Origin: Alkalibacterium sp. MB6
Lineage (GTDB): Bacteria; Bacillota; Bacilli; Lactobacillales; Carnobacteriaceae_A
DNA length: 64,000 nucleotides
Assembly (NCBI RefSeq): GCF_009935905.1
Contig: NZ_PREX01000002.1
Location: forward strand, 1 to 64,000
Direction of reading: 5' to 3'
The number at the start of each line of letters is the position of its first letter. The stretch's first letter is position 1. The position numbers and the translations under genes are program-made. The notes under the pieces are model-generated. The model ran no database searches and had not been told where the DNA came from. It saw nothing but the letters and a program-made list of their open reading frames with translations. Below are positions 54,180 to 64,000 of the stretch, piece by piece.

Positions 54180-54362
54180 GTGGACAGACAGTTAGACTAC
54201 TTAATTACCCGCTCGAGTCTTTTCTTTTTCTTGAGTGAGCAGTTAATCAGAGTTAACTTACTACTCAACTCTTATACTTTCTCGAGTGAGCAGTTAAACA
54301 GAGTTAACTGACTACTCAAGCCATATATTTTTTTGAGTGGATAGTTAAGCAGATTAAATTAC
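54180..54362. repeat. Hairpin-forming intergenic repeats between lepA and dnaJ
   Basis: Two 37-base units (54232-54268, 54283-54319) differ at only a few bases; each has AGTTAA/TTAACT and GAGT/ACTC inverted arms. Degenerate copies appear at 54334-54362 and about 54180-54215. They occupy the gap 54006-54545, in which I see no gene. Confidence 0.7.
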
Positions 54363-54446
54363 CCCAACGAGAACTATAGGAATGATTAGTGGGCGTATTC
54401 ATAGTTACACTTAATAATTAAAACTATCCAATTCTCGGCTTGAATG

Positions 54447-54503
54447 AAAATACGAACAATCATCTGTTTATGACAAAAAGTCATTGATGATTGTTCGTAT
54501 TTT
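54447..54503 (-). terminator. Terminator after dnaJ
   Basis: Perfect 18-bp stem (54447-54464, 54486-54503) with A/T ends, 43 bases past the dnaJ stop. Confidence 0.8.
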
Positions 54504-54545
54504 ACTCTGTGCTATTTAAATGAAGGTCGATTTACTTTAACTAAA

Positions 54546-55709
54546 CTATTTGCTTTTATCTTTAAAAGCATCCCTGAATTTAGAGAAAATAGATCCATCT
54601 CCTTGTTCATTCACTTCGCCGTAATTACTTGCTTTCGCAAATTGTCTCAAGTAATCCGCTTGGTCCTCAGATACTTCTTTTGGTACAACAACGGTTACTT
54701 TGATGTGTTGATCACCATTACCTGTTCCTCTTAAGCGGGGAGCCCCTTTTCCTCTTAGGCGGAAAGTGGTTCCTGGTTGAGTTCCCGCTGGAATCTTGAA
54801 CTTGACTTTGCCATGAACGGTTGGCACTTCTAATTCGTCGCCAAGTGTCGCCTGTACAAAGTTAATCGGCATATCATAATAAATTTCAGGTCCTCTGCGT
54901 TCAAACATCTTAGATGGTTTGACTCGGAAAATGACGTATAAATCGCCATATGGTCCGCCGTTGGTTCCGGCATCCCCTTGGTTTTGAAGTCTCATTTGGT
55001 TCCCATCTTCAACACCAGCTGGGACGGTTACTTTTACAGAATGTTGTTTCTTCGTGTGGCCGTCTCCATGACACGTGCCACATTTCTCTTTAATCTCTTT
55101 ACCTGAACCGCTACATGTTGGACACGTTTGCTGAGTCATCACACGACCAAATGGTGTGTTACGCTCGACATTTACTGCACCGGCACCATGACATTGCGAA
55201 CACGTTTGTGGGCTCGTGCCAGGTTTCGCACCACTACCCGCACACGTGTCACACGTTTCTTCACGGTTATAACGAATGGTTTCTTCTTTACCAAAGATTG
55301 CTTCTTCGAATTCCAAATCCATAACGTATTGCAGATCTTCACCTTGTCTAGGTGCATTAGGATTACGACGACGTCCGCCGCCTCCACCAAAGAACTGATC
55401 GAAAATGTCTTCGAATCCGCCAAAACCACCGGCACCGCCTCCGCCAAATCCGCCTCCGAAGCCACCACCGGCTCCAAAGTTAGGATCAGTTGACGCATGT
55501 CCGTATTGGTCATAAGCTGCTCGTTTTTGGTCATCACTCAGTACTTCATAAGCTTCAGTGATCTTTTTAAACTTTTCATCAGAGCCTGCTTCTTTATTGA
55601 TGTCTGGGTGATATTTTTTTGATAATTTACGGTAAGCTTTTTTGATTTCGTCTTTGTTAGCATCTCGAGAAACGCCAAGGAGATCATAAAAGTCTTGTTT
55701 TTCTGCCAT
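54546..55709 (-). CDS. dnaJ: Chaperone DnaJ
   Basis: 387 residues: J domain with HPD in [11 protein letters not shown], Gly/Phe-rich linker (about 75-115), four CxxCxGxG zinc repeats ([32 protein letters not shown]) and C-terminal substrate-binding domains. Stimulates DnaK. Last gene of the hrcA operon. Confidence 0.97.
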   Translation of the reverse strand: MAEKQDFYDLLGVSRDANKDEIKKAYRKLSKKYHPDINKEAGSDEKFKKITEAYEVLSDDQKRAAYDQYGHASTDPNFGAGGGFGGGFGGGGAGGFGGFEDIFDQFFGGGGGRRRNPNAPRQGEDLQYVMDLEFEEAIFGKEETIRYNREETCDTCAGSGAKPGTSPQTCSQCHGAGAVNVERNTPFGRVMTQQTCPTCSGSGKEIKEKCGTCHGDGHTKKQHSVKVTVPAGVEDGNQMRLQNQGDAGTNGGPYGDLYVIFRVKPSKMFERRGPEIYYDMPINFVQATLGDELEVPTVHGKVKFKIPAGTQPGTTFRLRGKGAPRLRGTGNGDQHIKVTVVVPKEVSEDQADYLRQFAKASNYGEVNEQGDGSIFSKFRDAFKDKSK

Positions 55710-55779
55710 AGTATTCCTCCATCACTACATCTCTTTTTATTCTTTCATAACAGCTATAAAAAGAGTCACTTCAAAAAGA

Positions 55780-55816
55780 AAGAAAGCACTTGAGTCATTG
55801 AAATAAGTGCTTTCTT
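55780..55816 (-). terminator. Terminator/attenuator between dnaK and dnaJ
   Basis: Perfect 12-bp stem AAGAAAGCACTT/AAGTGCTTTCTT with T-run on the minus strand; likely lowers dnaJ relative to dnaK. Confidence 0.75.
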
Positions 55817-55847
55817 TTCTTCTATCCTTCAACCTTTTTTACTTTAA

Positions 55848-57689
55848 TTATTCGTCGTCTTCGACTTCTTCGAATTCTGCGTCAACCACACCGTCTGATG
55901 AGTCAGTACTTGTTGTATCTTCAGCACCCTCAGCACCTTCAGCTGCTTGTTGTGCTTGAGCAGCTTGCTCGTATAACTTAACTGACATTTCTTGAACGAT
56001 CTCATTCAAGCTGTCAAGTTTAGTTTTAATGTCTTCAATATCGTCGCCTTCTAAAGCTGTTTTCAGTTCATCACGAGCGTCTTCTGCTTTCTTGATATCT
56101 GCTTCATCAACTTTACCTTCTAATTCTTTCAACGTTTTGTCGATTTGGAAGACTAATTGATCTGCTTCGTTGCGAACTTCTACTTCTTCTTTACGTTTTT
56201 TATCTGCTTCAGCGTTTTCTTCCGCTTCTCTTACCATGCGGTCGATTTCATCATCAGATAAACCAGATGACGATTTAATTGTAATTTTTTGTTCTTTACC
56301 TGTTCCTAAATCTTTAGCCGATACATTGACAATACCGTTTTTATCGATATCAAATGTCACTTCGATTTGAGGCACACCACGTGGTGCTGGTGGAATATCA
56401 GTTAATTGGAAACGTCCAAGTGTTTTGTTGTCTGGAGCCATTGGGCGTTCACCTTGAAGAACGTGTACGTCAACGGCTGGCTGGTTGTCTGCTGCTGTTG
56501 AGAATACTTGCGATTTACTTGTAGGGATCGTTGTGTTACGGTCAATTAATTTTGTAAACACGCTACCCATTGTTTCAATACCTAGTGATAGAGGTGTAAC
56601 GTCTAGTAGAACGATATCTTTCACTTCTCCAGAGATTACCCCACCTTGAATGGCAGCTCCCATCGCAACTACTTCGTCAGGGTTAACTGAACGGTTAGGC
56701 TCTTTACCTGTTTCTTTTTTAACTGCATCGACGACTGCTGGTATACGAGTTGATCCACCAACTAAAATAACTTGGTCGATTTCAGATTGTGATAAACCAG
56801 CATCTTGTAAGGCTTGACGAACAGGTCCTTTTGTTCTTTCAACTAGATCATCAGTTAACTCATCAAATTTCGCACGAGTCAATGTGATTTCTAAGTGCAA
56901 TGGACCAGCATCGCCTGCACTAATAAATGGCAAGCTGATTTGTGTTGACGATACACCTGATAAATCTTTTTTAGCTTTTTCTGCTGCATCTTTCAAACGT
57001 TGCATAGCCATTTTGTCTTTAGACAAGTCAATGCCGTTTTCTTTTTTGAATTCATCTACTAAATAATCGATGACTTTTTTATCAAAGTCATCTCCACCTA
57101 GGCTGTTATCTCCTGAAGTAGACAGAACATCAAAGACACCGTCTCCTAATTCAAGGATAGACACGTCAAAGGTTCCTCCACCTAAGTCAAAGACAAGGAT
57201 TTTTTCTTCTGTTTCTGTTTTATCTAAACCATAAGCAAGTGATGCTGCAGTTGGCTCGTTAACAATACGGTCAACTTCTAAACCAGCGATTTTACCAGCG
57301 TCTTTAGTTGCTTGACGTTGAGAGTCGTTAAAGTAAGCAGGAACAGTAATAACGGCGTTCGTTACTTCTTCTCCTAAATAATCTTCAGCGTATGCTTTTA
57401 AGTGTTGCAAAATATAAGCAGATAACTCTTGTGGAGAATACGTTTTGCCTTCAGCTTCAACTTTGAAATCTTCACCCATGTGACGTTTAATTGAAATCAC
57501 TGTGTTAGGGTTTGTGATAGCTTGACGTTTAGCTACTTCTCCAACTTGTATTTCACCATTTTTAAATGACACAACAGATGGTGTTGTTCTGTTACCTTCT
57601 TTGTTAGGAATAATCTTTGCTTCTCCGCCTTCTAAAACGGCTACTGCTGAGTTTGTTGTTCCTAAGTCAATACCAATTACTTTTCCCAT
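55848..57689 (-). CDS. dnaK: Chaperone DnaK (Hsp70)
   Basis: 613 residues from ATG 57689 (AAGGTGAG upstream). ATPase signatures [31 protein letters not shown]; substrate-binding domain; Gln/Ala/Gly-rich tail and acidic EEVEDDE end. Works with DnaJ and GrpE. Confidence 0.98.
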   Translation of the reverse strand: MGKVIGIDLGTTNSAVAVLEGGEAKIIPNKEGNRTTPSVVSFKNGEIQVGEVAKRQAITNPNTVISIKRHMGEDFKVEAEGKTYSPQELSAYILQHLKAYAEDYLGEEVTNAVITVPAYFNDSQRQATKDAGKIAGLEVDRIVNEPTAASLAYGLDKTETEEKILVFDLGGGTFDVSILELGDGVFDVLSTSGDNSLGGDDFDKKVIDYLVDEFKKENGIDLSKDKMAMQRLKDAAEKAKKDLSGVSSTQISLPFISAGDAGPLHLEITLTRAKFDELTDDLVERTKGPVRQALQDAGLSQSEIDQVILVGGSTRIPAVVDAVKKETGKEPNRSVNPDEVVAMGAAIQGGVISGEVKDIVLLDVTPLSLGIETMGSVFTKLIDRNTTIPTSKSQVFSTAADNQPAVDVHVLQGERPMAPDNKTLGRFQLTDIPPAPRGVPQIEVTFDIDKNGIVNVSAKDLGTGKEQKITIKSSSGLSDDEIDRMVREAEENAEADKKRKEEVEVRNEADQLVFQIDKTLKELEGKVDEADIKKAEDARDELKTALEGDDIEDIKTKLDSLNEIVQEMSVKLYEQAAQAQQAAEGAEGAEDTTSTDSSDGVVDAEFEEVEDDE

Positions 57690-57721
57690 TAATAATCTCA
57701 CCTTTATCTATAGAATTTTTT

Positions 57722-58294
57722 TTATAGTGTTACTGATACTTTAGCAGCACGCAAGACACGGTCTTTTAATTTATATCCTTTTTCAAAGACTTGTGCTACG
57801 GTATTGCTCTTTGCATCCCCTTCGGCTGGTACTTGTGTATACGCCTCGTGGATGTTTGGATCAAATGGCTCACCTACTGGATTAATGACCTCAATACCTT
57901 CAGACGCGAAGGCTTGTAAGAAACTGTCATAAACCATTTCAATTCCTTTTTTCAAATTCTTCCCAGCTTCTGTATCAACTTCAATACTTAAAGCACGTTC
58001 TAAATTATCCAATGCTGGCAATAGTTCTTTAGCCAATGATTGTGATCTATACTTCACGACATCTTCTTTTTCACGTTGATTGCGTCTGCGCATATTAGCC
58101 ATTTCTGCTTGTAAACGTAAATAACGATCCGACAGTTCATCCAATTCAGTTTGGAGTGTCGCTACGTCTGAATTGACTTCTGATGTCTCTTCAGACTGTT
58201 CTTCATTAGTTGAATCCATTTCCTCTAACACTTCTTCTTCTTGAATCGTCGGCTCAACTTCTTCATTTGTGTTGTGCTCTTCTTTTTCTTTCAC
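57722..58294 (-). CDS. grpE: Nucleotide exchange factor GrpE
   Basis: 190 residues; Glu-rich disordered start, long coiled coil, then LPALDNLERAL and EGIEVINPVGEPFDPNIHEA of the GrpE signature. GTG start with GAGGAAG. Between hrcA and dnaK. Confidence 0.97.
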   Translation of the reverse strand: MKEKEEHNTNEEVEPTIQEEEVLEEMDSTNEEQSEETSEVNSDVATLQTELDELSDRYLRLQAEMANMRRRNQREKEDVVKYRSQSLAKELLPALDNLERALSIEVDTEAGKNLKKGIEMVYDSFLQAFASEGIEVINPVGEPFDPNIHEAYTQVPAEGDAKSNTVAQVFEKGYKLKDRVLRAAKVSVTL

Positions 58295-58314
58295 TATACT
58301 TCCTCATTTCTGTA

Positions 58315-59343
58315 TTAATCTAAATAGTAATTTAAAAGGGTATGAGTGAGTTGTTTTCTAAATACATCCAACACTCCAAAAGTCTCGTCATATGCCATAC
58401 TAGTTGGTCCTAATATAGCGATAACGCCTTTCCCATACTTACTTACATTATATGTGGTTGTGACTAAACTAAATTCTGTAAATAAGTCATTATTTATTTC
58501 ATCGCCTATTCTAACGTCGAAATCTTGATTCATCTTCTCAATGAGATGAGTTAATCCGACTGAATTATCCAATAGGGAGTATAGAGATTTTAATTTTTGG
58601 CGATCCATGTTTTCGGTGAAATCAAGCAAGTTCAACTTACCAGATATATGATACCTTTCCTCAGTGGATTCGTCAAAAATTGTTTCTAAATTGATAAACA
58701 TGTCAATCGCATTGGAAGCATATTTCCTTAAGAGCAGCGGAATATCTCTTTGCAATTTCCTGGTGACTTCCATTAAAGGTAGCCCTACAAGGTGATGGTT
58801 AAAAATATTCGCTACTTTTATCAAATCAGATTCTCGAATCGACTTAGGCAACTTAAAGACCTTGTTTTCAATTGTTCCATAGTCTGTCTGAATGATTGCC
58901 ATGACATGATGATCATTTAACGCTACTAACCTGAAACCCGTTAACCGTGTATCGTCAGCTTTTGGGCCCAAAACAATAGCTGTATAGTTCGTCAATTCTG
59001 ATAACAACTTGGCTGACTGATGCATGATGTCATCCATTTCCTCAACATGGTTTCCAAGCATTTGACTAATGACATCCAATTTATCTGGCGTCACTTCCTG
59101 CGGTCTAACCAAATGGTCGATATAAAATCGATACCCTTTTATAGATGGTATCCTTCCAGACGACGAATGCGTTTTTTGAATAAATCCAAGTCGTTCCAGA
59201 TAATTCAGCTCATTTCTAATTGTAGCTGAACTGGCATCGATTTCCGATTCCTCAAGCAGTGTCTTCGATCCAATTGGAAGGCTCGTAGAGGTGTATAAAC
59301 GAATCAATCGGTCTAAAATAATCATTTGTCTCTTTGTCAACAT
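58315..59343 (-). CDS. hrcA: Heat-shock repressor HrcA
   Basis: 342 residues from ATG 59343 (AAGGAG 8 bases upstream; family-like start LTKRQMIILDRLIRLY). N-terminal winged helix, then GAF-like/inserted domain with LGPKADDTRL and LGPTSMAYD. Represses this operon by binding the CIRCE element 60 bases upstream. Confidence 0.97.
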   Translation of the reverse strand: MLTKRQMIILDRLIRLYTSTSLPIGSKTLLEESEIDASSATIRNELNYLERLGFIQKTHSSSGRIPSIKGYRFYIDHLVRPQEVTPDKLDVISQMLGNHVEEMDDIMHQSAKLLSELTNYTAIVLGPKADDTRLTGFRLVALNDHHVMAIIQTDYGTIENKVFKLPKSIRESDLIKVANIFNHHLVGLPLMEVTRKLQRDIPLLLRKYASNAIDMFINLETIFDESTEERYHISGKLNLLDFTENMDRQKLKSLYSLLDNSVGLTHLIEKMNQDFDVRIGDEINNDLFTEFSLVTTTYNVSKYGKGVIAILGPTSMAYDETFGVLDVFRKQLTHTLLNYYLD

Positions 59344-59404
59344 GTGCATCACTCCTTGGCACTTACGAGACAGGGTCATTTCTTCAATCTAATACTACAT
59401 TAAA

Positions 59405-59431
59405 TTAGCACTCGATAGTTACGAGTGCTAA
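59405..59431. promoter_or_regulatory. CIRCE operator
   Basis: TTAGCACTC, nine bases, GAGTGCTAA: a perfect match to the CIRCE consensus bound by HrcA, just downstream of the promoter. Confidence 0.98.
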
Positions 59432-59441
59432 CACCATTAAT

Positions 59442-59470
59442 AATGTAACAAATACTGATATGAGTGTCAA
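59442..59470 (-). promoter_or_regulatory. Promoter of the hrcA operon
   Basis: Minus strand TTGACA (59470-59465), 17-base spacer, TACATT (59447-59442). Confidence 0.8.
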
Positions 59471-59578
59471 TATTTTTGTCTGATTAATTTTGACTAAAGT
59501 CAATTTTTCTTTGATTTATCATCATTTCTTCTATATTAAGCTGGTTTAGCAATAAAGAAGGTGAAAAGAGTAGGACTA

Positions 59579-60541
59579 TTAATAATCCAACTTGTTCAAG
59601 GTTACATTTGATAAGATTTCTTTTGACTCCAATTCGTCTTGTTCTAATCGCTGAATGAGTTCGTCTGCTGAATTGAACTTTATCTCATCTCTTAAATAGT
59701 CCACCCATTTAACCCTGACGTCTTCGCCATAAATGTCCTCTTTGAAATTAAACAAATGAACTTCGATAGAATAGCTTGGTCGGTGACCAAATGTTGGATT
59801 GTAACCAATAGAAGCCATACCATCAATCCATTCATTATTCACTTTCAACTTAACAGCATAAATGCCGCGCTTAGGAACCATAATGTAAGGATGAGGGTAG
59901 ATGTTTGCTGTCGGGTAACCTAACTCCCGTCCTCTCGCATCCCCATGAATGACAAAACCACTAATTTCATACAAATAACCTAACAGCTCATTTGCTTCAG
60001 CTACTTTCCCCTCACTAATATACCGTCTGATACGAGTGGAACTAATTTTATCATTTTGGAATTCTTTCTTCTCTACAGTCACTATCTCAAATCGGTTTTT
60101 GGCATAGTCTGGAAGAGTCTTCATGTTTGCTTTATCTGCTTTACCATAAGTGTAATCAAAGCCAGCAACAACAACCTTAGCATGCCACCCAACGATGTAG
60201 TCGTCTACGAACTGTTGAGGAGGCAAATTACCAAAACGTGCTGTGAAATCCACTTCATATAAAATATCTACCCCTAATCGACGCATGATATCTTCTTTTC
60301 TATCTAGAGGCGTCAAATATGTGTGGGTGTCAGGGTCAAATCGGCGGTAAACAAAAGCGGGATGCCTATTAAAAGTCATCACTGCACATTTAATGCCTCT
60401 TTCTTTTGCAATCTTTATTCCTTTGTTAATGACTTCTTGATGCCCTCTGTGTATACCATCAAAGAAGCCTAGGACGAGTACAATATCATCCGGATAGATG
60501 TCATCCGTTTGATAAGGATGATGAATGTTTATTATTTGCAC
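59579..60541 (-). CDS. ribF: Bifunctional riboflavin kinase/FAD synthetase
   Basis: 320 residues. N-terminal FAD synthetase (GFFDGIHRGHQEVI nucleotidyltransferase motif, ISSTRIR) and C-terminal flavokinase (GRELGYPTANI). GTG start. Follows truB by 3 bases, the common truB-ribF pair. Confidence 0.95.
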   Translation of the reverse strand: MQIINIHHPYQTDDIYPDDIVLVLGFFDGIHRGHQEVINKGIKIAKERGIKCAVMTFNRHPAFVYRRFDPDTHTYLTPLDRKEDIMRRLGVDILYEVDFTARFGNLPPQQFVDDYIVGWHAKVVVAGFDYTYGKADKANMKTLPDYAKNRFEIVTVEKKEFQNDKISSTRIRRYISEGKVAEANELLGYLYEISGFVIHGDARGRELGYPTANIYPHPYIMVPKRGIYAVKLKVNNEWIDGMASIGYNPTFGHRPSYSIEVHLFNFKEDIYGEDVRVKWVDYLRDEIKFNSADELIQRLEQDELESKEILSNVTLNKLDY

Positions 60542-60544
60542 AGT

Positions 60545-61468
60545 CTACACCTTCAATTCATTTCGAAGTACTTTCACTGGTTTGATTAAACCATCTTTTC
60601 TTGGATGAACGCCATAAATAGCGACGGCTTGGTTTTGATAATAAAAAACGACTTTATCTTGTTCGTCTGATAGATAGAGCGCTCGTTCAAGAAGGGAGCC
60701 ATTTTTAACTTTATCATACAAATCTTTTGTTAACTCAATATGTGGAAAATCTCCCAAAGCTCTTTCTAATGGCTGTAATCTCTCACCTATTTTACCAGAT
60801 TCTGCCAATTCTTCAATTTGACTTAGTGTTAAAGCTTCTGTTCGGTCAAACCCACTGCTTGCTTCCCTTGTCAATTGTGACATATGAGAAGGGAAACCGA
60901 GCAGCTTTCCTGCATCAACAGCTAGTGTTCTCACATAGGTCCCTTTGCTACAAACGACTCGGAATGGAAAGCTAGCTGTTTCTTTTTCTTTATTCCATAT
61001 TAAAGGGCCTGTACGGGTAAATGAATCGATGGTGACTTTACGAGAAGGTCGTTCGACAGTTTCTCCTGCTCTTGCATAGTCATACAGTCGTCTTCCGTTC
61101 ACCTTGACGGCAGAATACATAGGCGGGACTTGGGTAATCTCTCCTTGAAAGCTTTGTAACACCTGATCAATATCTTCTTCAGTTAAGTTGCTTGGTACGG
61201 GACGTTCTTCCACTCGCTCACCAGAAGCATCCTCGGTCGTTGTGGCAAAACCCAGAGTCACTTCGCCTATATATATTTTTTCGGACTCCATCATGTATTC
61301 AACTACTTTAGTCGCCCGACCAATGGCTACTGGCAGCACGCCATCCACCTCTGGATCGAGGGTTCCTGAATGCCCAATTTTTTTGGTTTTCAAAATTTTT
61401 CTAAGCTTAAAGACCACATCATGACTAGTCATTCCTACTTCTTTCCAAACTGGAAGCAAACCTTCCAT
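60545..61468 (-). CDS. truB: tRNA pseudouridine(55) synthase
   Basis: 307 residues from ATG 61468 (AAAGGAG 8 bases upstream). Catalytic Asp in GHSGTLDPEVDGVL, plus KEVGMTSHDVV and CSKGTYVRTLA motifs. Modifies the T-loop of tRNA. Confidence 0.95.
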   Translation of the reverse strand: MEGLLPVWKEVGMTSHDVVFKLRKILKTKKIGHSGTLDPEVDGVLPVAIGRATKVVEYMMESEKIYIGEVTLGFATTTEDASGERVEERPVPSNLTEEDIDQVLQSFQGEITQVPPMYSAVKVNGRRLYDYARAGETVERPSRKVTIDSFTRTGPLIWNKEKETASFPFRVVCSKGTYVRTLAVDAGKLLGFPSHMSQLTREASSGFDRTEALTLSQIEELAESGKIGERLQPLERALGDFPHIELTKDLYDKVKNGSLLERALYLSDEQDKVVFYYQNQAVAIYGVHPRKDGLIKPVKVLRNELKV

Positions 61469-61515
61469 ATCACTCACTCCTTTAATGGTTATTGGATTTG
61501 TTATGTAAATAAAAG

Positions 61516-61555
61516 AAGAGAGAATCCATGTCTATTAAAACAAAGATTCCCTCTT
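61516..61555 (-). terminator. Terminator after rbfA
   Basis: Minus strand AAGAGGGAATC/GATTCTCTCTT stem followed by CTTTTATTT; would separate infB-rbfA from truB-ribF at least in part. Confidence 0.65.
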
Positions 61556-61595
61556 TCTAATTTAAGACAATCGACACACTCGTTCTAAAATGACT

Positions 61596-61961
61596 TTAAC
61601 TGTCTAGGTTTTGATCTTCATCTCTGATTTGATTCAATAACGTATCAATTCGGTTACCGTAAGCAATCGATTCGTCTCTTGCAAACGTTAACTCTGGTGT
61701 TTTATGAAGACTTAGGCGGCTACCCAATTCTTTACGAATAAGGCCAGTAGCTTTTTCAAGACCCAGTTGAGTGTCTTTTATAGCGTCTTTATCTTCGTCA
61801 AGCGTACTGTAATACACTTGAGCTTGTTGTAAGTCGCCGGTTACTTCCACTCCTGTAATGGTCACACCGTCTACACGGGGATCACGGACTCGCTTCATAA
61901 TAATGTCTGATACTTCTTTTTGAATTTCTTGAGATACTCTACCTACTCTGTACTTAGGCAT
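61596..61961 (-). CDS. rbfA: 30S ribosome-binding factor A
   Basis: 121 residues from ATG 61961 (AGGTGA upstream). KH-like fold with RVGRVSQEIQKEVSDII and VKDPR-like RVRDPRVDGVTITGVEV. Matures the 16S 5' end; directly downstream of infB as usual. Confidence 0.94.
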   Translation of the reverse strand: MPKYRVGRVSQEIQKEVSDIIMKRVRDPRVDGVTITGVEVTGDLQQAQVYYSTLDEDKDAIKDTQLGLEKATGLIRKELGSRLSLHKTPELTFARDESIAYGNRIDTLLNQIRDEDQNLDS

Positions 61962-62013
61962 CGTATTCACCTGCCTTTTCTACATCGTTTATGTCTAGCT
62001 AATAGTTTATCAG

Positions 62014-62040
62014 AAAAGGGGGTCAAGCTTAAAGCCTGAC
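62014..62040 (-). terminator. Weak hairpin after infB
   Basis: GTCAGGC/GCTTGAC arms, C-run, then TTTT on the minus strand; imperfect terminator or attenuator before rbfA. Confidence 0.35.
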
Positions 62041-62043
62041 ACA

Positions 62044-64000
62044 TTATCTCTTGATTTCAACCATTTCATACGCTTCAATGACGTCATCTTCTTCAAGGTC
62101 ATTATAACCTTCAATAGTCAATCCACACTCATAGCCATTTCTAACTTCTTTTGCGTCATCTTTAAATCGTTTCAAGCTGGATAATTTGCCTTCATAACGA
62201 ACCACACCGTTTCTAATAACACGGATAGAACTGCTTCGTCTAATAACTCCATCTGTCACAAAACAACCCGCAATGGTTCCTACTTTAGAAACAACAAAGG
62301 TTTCTCTAACTAAAGCTTGACCTGTTACTTGTTCTTCGTATTCAGGGTCCAGCATACCTGTCATCGCTGATTCGATTTCATCAATCGCATTATAAATGAC
62401 TCGGTGCATACGGATGTCTACTTGTTCACGGTCCGCACTTTCTTTAGCTTGAATAGTCGGTCTAACGTTAAAGCCAATAATGATGGCAGAACTTGCGGAG
62501 GCAAGGGTAACGTCACTCTCGTTAATCGCTCCAACGCCCGTGTGGATGATGTTTACTCTAACGCCTTCTACTTCGATTTGTTGCAAGCTGGACGCTAAAG
62601 CTTCTACCGAACCTTGAACATCAGCTTTAATAATAACGTTCACTTCTTTTAATTCGCCCTCTTCAAGACTTTCAAATAAGTTTTCAAGGGTTACTTTATT
62701 CGTTACTTTACGTTGTGCATCTGTTGCGACAGCTGATCTTGATTCTCCAACTTGTCTAGATGTCTTCTCATCTTCAAAGACAACGAAACGATCTCCAGCA
62801 TGCGGTGTTTCATTTAATCCGGTAATTTCTACTGGAGTAGATGGTCCGGCTTCTTTCGTTCTTCTTCCTTTATCATTCGTCATGGTTCTCACACGACCGT
62901 AAGTGTTACCCACTACAATCGGATCCCCTTGACGAAGGGTACCTTGTTGAACTAATAATGTTGCAATTGGTCCTTTAGCTTTATCTAATCTTGCTTCAAT
63001 AACTGTCCCAAGCGCTAGGCGTTTTGGATCAGCTTTAAATTCTTCTACTTCAGATACCAATAGGATCATTTCAAGTAACTCATCCAAACCTTCTTTAAAT
63101 AAGGCAGAGATAGGAACAAAGATTGTGTCTCCACCCCAATCTTCTGGAATGAGACCATATTCAGTTAATTCTTGCATGACTCTATCAGGGTTAGCATCTG
63201 GTTTATCTACTTTGTTCACTGCAACAATAATAGGCACGCCAGCTGCTTTAGCGTGATTAATGGCTTCAACTGTTTGTGGCATCACACCATCATCAGCTGC
63301 AACAACAATAATCGCGATATCTGTGATATCCGCTCCACGAGCACGCATCGTTGTAAATGCCGCGTGTCCAGGTGTATCAAGGAAAGTAATCATCTTGCCC
63401 GCTTCTTCTACTTGATAAGCACCAATATGCTGAGTGATACCGCCTGCTTCGCCTTCAGTCACTTTAGTCTGACGTAAAGAGTCTAGAAGCGTTGTTTTCC
63501 CGTGGTCTACGTGTCCCATAATCGTTACAGTAGGCGGACGAGTTGTCAAGTTTTCTTCTACTACTTCAGCTTCGAAGAACGTATCAAAGTCAGTTAAATC
63601 TACTTGTACTTTTTCTTCTGTCTCAATACCATAATCAGCTGCTAACAGTTCAATTGTATCTTTATCCAGTGACTGGTTTTGTGTTGCTGCTACTCCCATC
63701 ATGAATAATTTCTTCACGATTTCAGCGGGTTCTCTATGCAACTTTTTAGCCAATTCCGCAACTGTCATGCCATCTGTATATTCCAATACTTTCGGTAATT
63801 CTCTTTCTTTACGTGGCGTTGCTGGAACTTGAGAGGGTTGGTGATTATTTCTCTTCCCTTTACGTCTTCTTGCTCCTGCTGGTCCTCCGTGAATACCTCT
63901 GTGTTGTCTTGAGTTACGTCTACGGTTGTTTTCTGCCGTCTGCATTTGCTGCTCATCTGTTGTACGTTTAGGGATAGCTGTTTCTTGAGGTGCTTGAGTT
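62044..64000 (-). CDS. infB: Translation initiation factor IF-2, partial
   Basis: The reading frame is open to the end of the window, so the N-terminus lies outside. Visible: IF2_N module ([23 protein letters not shown]), G1 [13 protein letters not shown]3 DTPGHAAF, G4 NKVDKPDAN, and domains II-IV to [20 protein letters not shown]. Delivers fMet-tRNA to the ribosome. Confidence 0.97.
   Translation of the reverse strand, partial: TQAPQETAIPKRTTDEQQMQTAENNRRRNSRQHRGIHGGPAGARRRKGKRNNHQPSQVPATPRKERELPKVLEYTDGMTVAELAKKLHREPAEIVKKLFMMGVAATQNQSLDKDTIELLAADYGIETEEKVQVDLTDFDTFFEAEVVEENLTTRPPTVTIMGHVDHGKTTLLDSLRQTKVTEGEAGGITQHIGAYQVEEAGKMITFLDTPGHAAFTTMRARGADITDIAIIVVAADDGVMPQTVEAINHAKAAGVPIIVAVNKVDKPDANPDRVMQELTEYGLIPEDWGGDTIFVPISALFKEGLDELLEMILLVSEVEEFKADPKRLALGTVIEARLDKAKGPIATLLVQQGTLRQGDPIVVGNTYGRVRTMTNDKGRRTKEAGPSTPVEITGLNETPHAGDRFVVFEDEKTSRQVGESRSAVATDAQRKVTNKVTLENLFESLEEGELKEVNVIIKADVQGSVEALASSLQQIEVEGVRVNIIHTGVGAINESDVTLASASSAIIIGFNVRPTIQAKESADREQVDIRMHRVIYNAIDEIESAMTGMLDPEYEEQVTGQALVRETFVVSKVGTIAGCFVTDGVIRRSSSIRVIRNGVVRYEGKLSSLKRFKDDAKEVRNGYECGLTIEGYNDLEEDDVIEAYEMVEIKR

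Noticed and set aside
54108-54311. Plus-strand 67-codon ORF between lepA and dnaJ
   Set aside because: Made mostly of the 37-bp hairpin repeats, no ribosome binding site, repetitive product.
1-64000. tRNA, rRNA or CRISPR loci
   Set aside because: I looked for tRNA-like CCA/T-loop patterns near the attachment site and for direct-repeat arrays and found none.

Overview
The window is a low-GC Gram-positive chromosome segment, most likely from the order Lactobacillales. The evidence is the T-box-led hisS-aspS operon, a DUF3013 gene (a family I know mainly from lactic acid bacteria), the perfect CIRCE-hrcA-grpE-dnaK-dnaJ operon, and strong AGGAGG-type ribosome binding sites. The gene set fits Carnobacteriaceae-like genera, but I cannot fix the genus by reading alone.

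Host left flank (1-13188), almost all on the minus strand: nfo, aspS and hisS behind a T-box leader; a plus-strand SH3b/amidase_3 cell-wall hydrolase; then dtd, rel, deoC, prmA, DUF3013, mpg (apparently with a rare ATT start) and a CNNM/CorC-type membrane protein. Host right flank (52182-64000), all minus: lepA, then dnaJ-dnaK-grpE-hrcA, ribF, truB, rbfA and a partial infB. The lepA-dnaJ gap holds a small family of about 37-bp hairpin-forming repeats.

Between them sits an apparently complete siphovirus-type prophage of about 39.0 kb (core to core 13198-52211), integrated into the 3' end of lepA. The original lepA tail and terminator lie at 13119-13230 at the far end, while phage DNA re-supplies the last codons of lepA with synonymous changes. 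From right to left the prophage has: integrase; a plus-strand lysogeny cluster (repressor, ImmA-type protease and three accessory genes); cro-like gene, a helix-turn-helix gene and an antirepressor; many small early genes; recombination and replication (YqaJ, RecT, DnaD-like initiator, methyltransferase, RecU, SSB); an ArpU-like late regulator; a DUF4145/HEPN gene; terminase, portal, head, connector and tail genes; a His-rich tail-tip protein; an Asp-box propeller; holin and amidase endolysin.

The most interesting cargo is at the left end, beyond the lysis genes: an AT-rich 872-residue protein (13829-16447) that I read as HEPN (RNxxxH) - STAND/NB-ARC NTPase - TPR repeats - C-terminal cold-shock-like domain. 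It has its own promoter and sits at a typical moron position. This suggests a prophage-carried antiviral (abortive infection) protein with an architecture I do not recognise as described. Other notable signals are two tiny plus-strand promoter-terminator units facing the early genes, a set of 20-bp operators around cro, and integrase arm-like repeats at both prophage ends.
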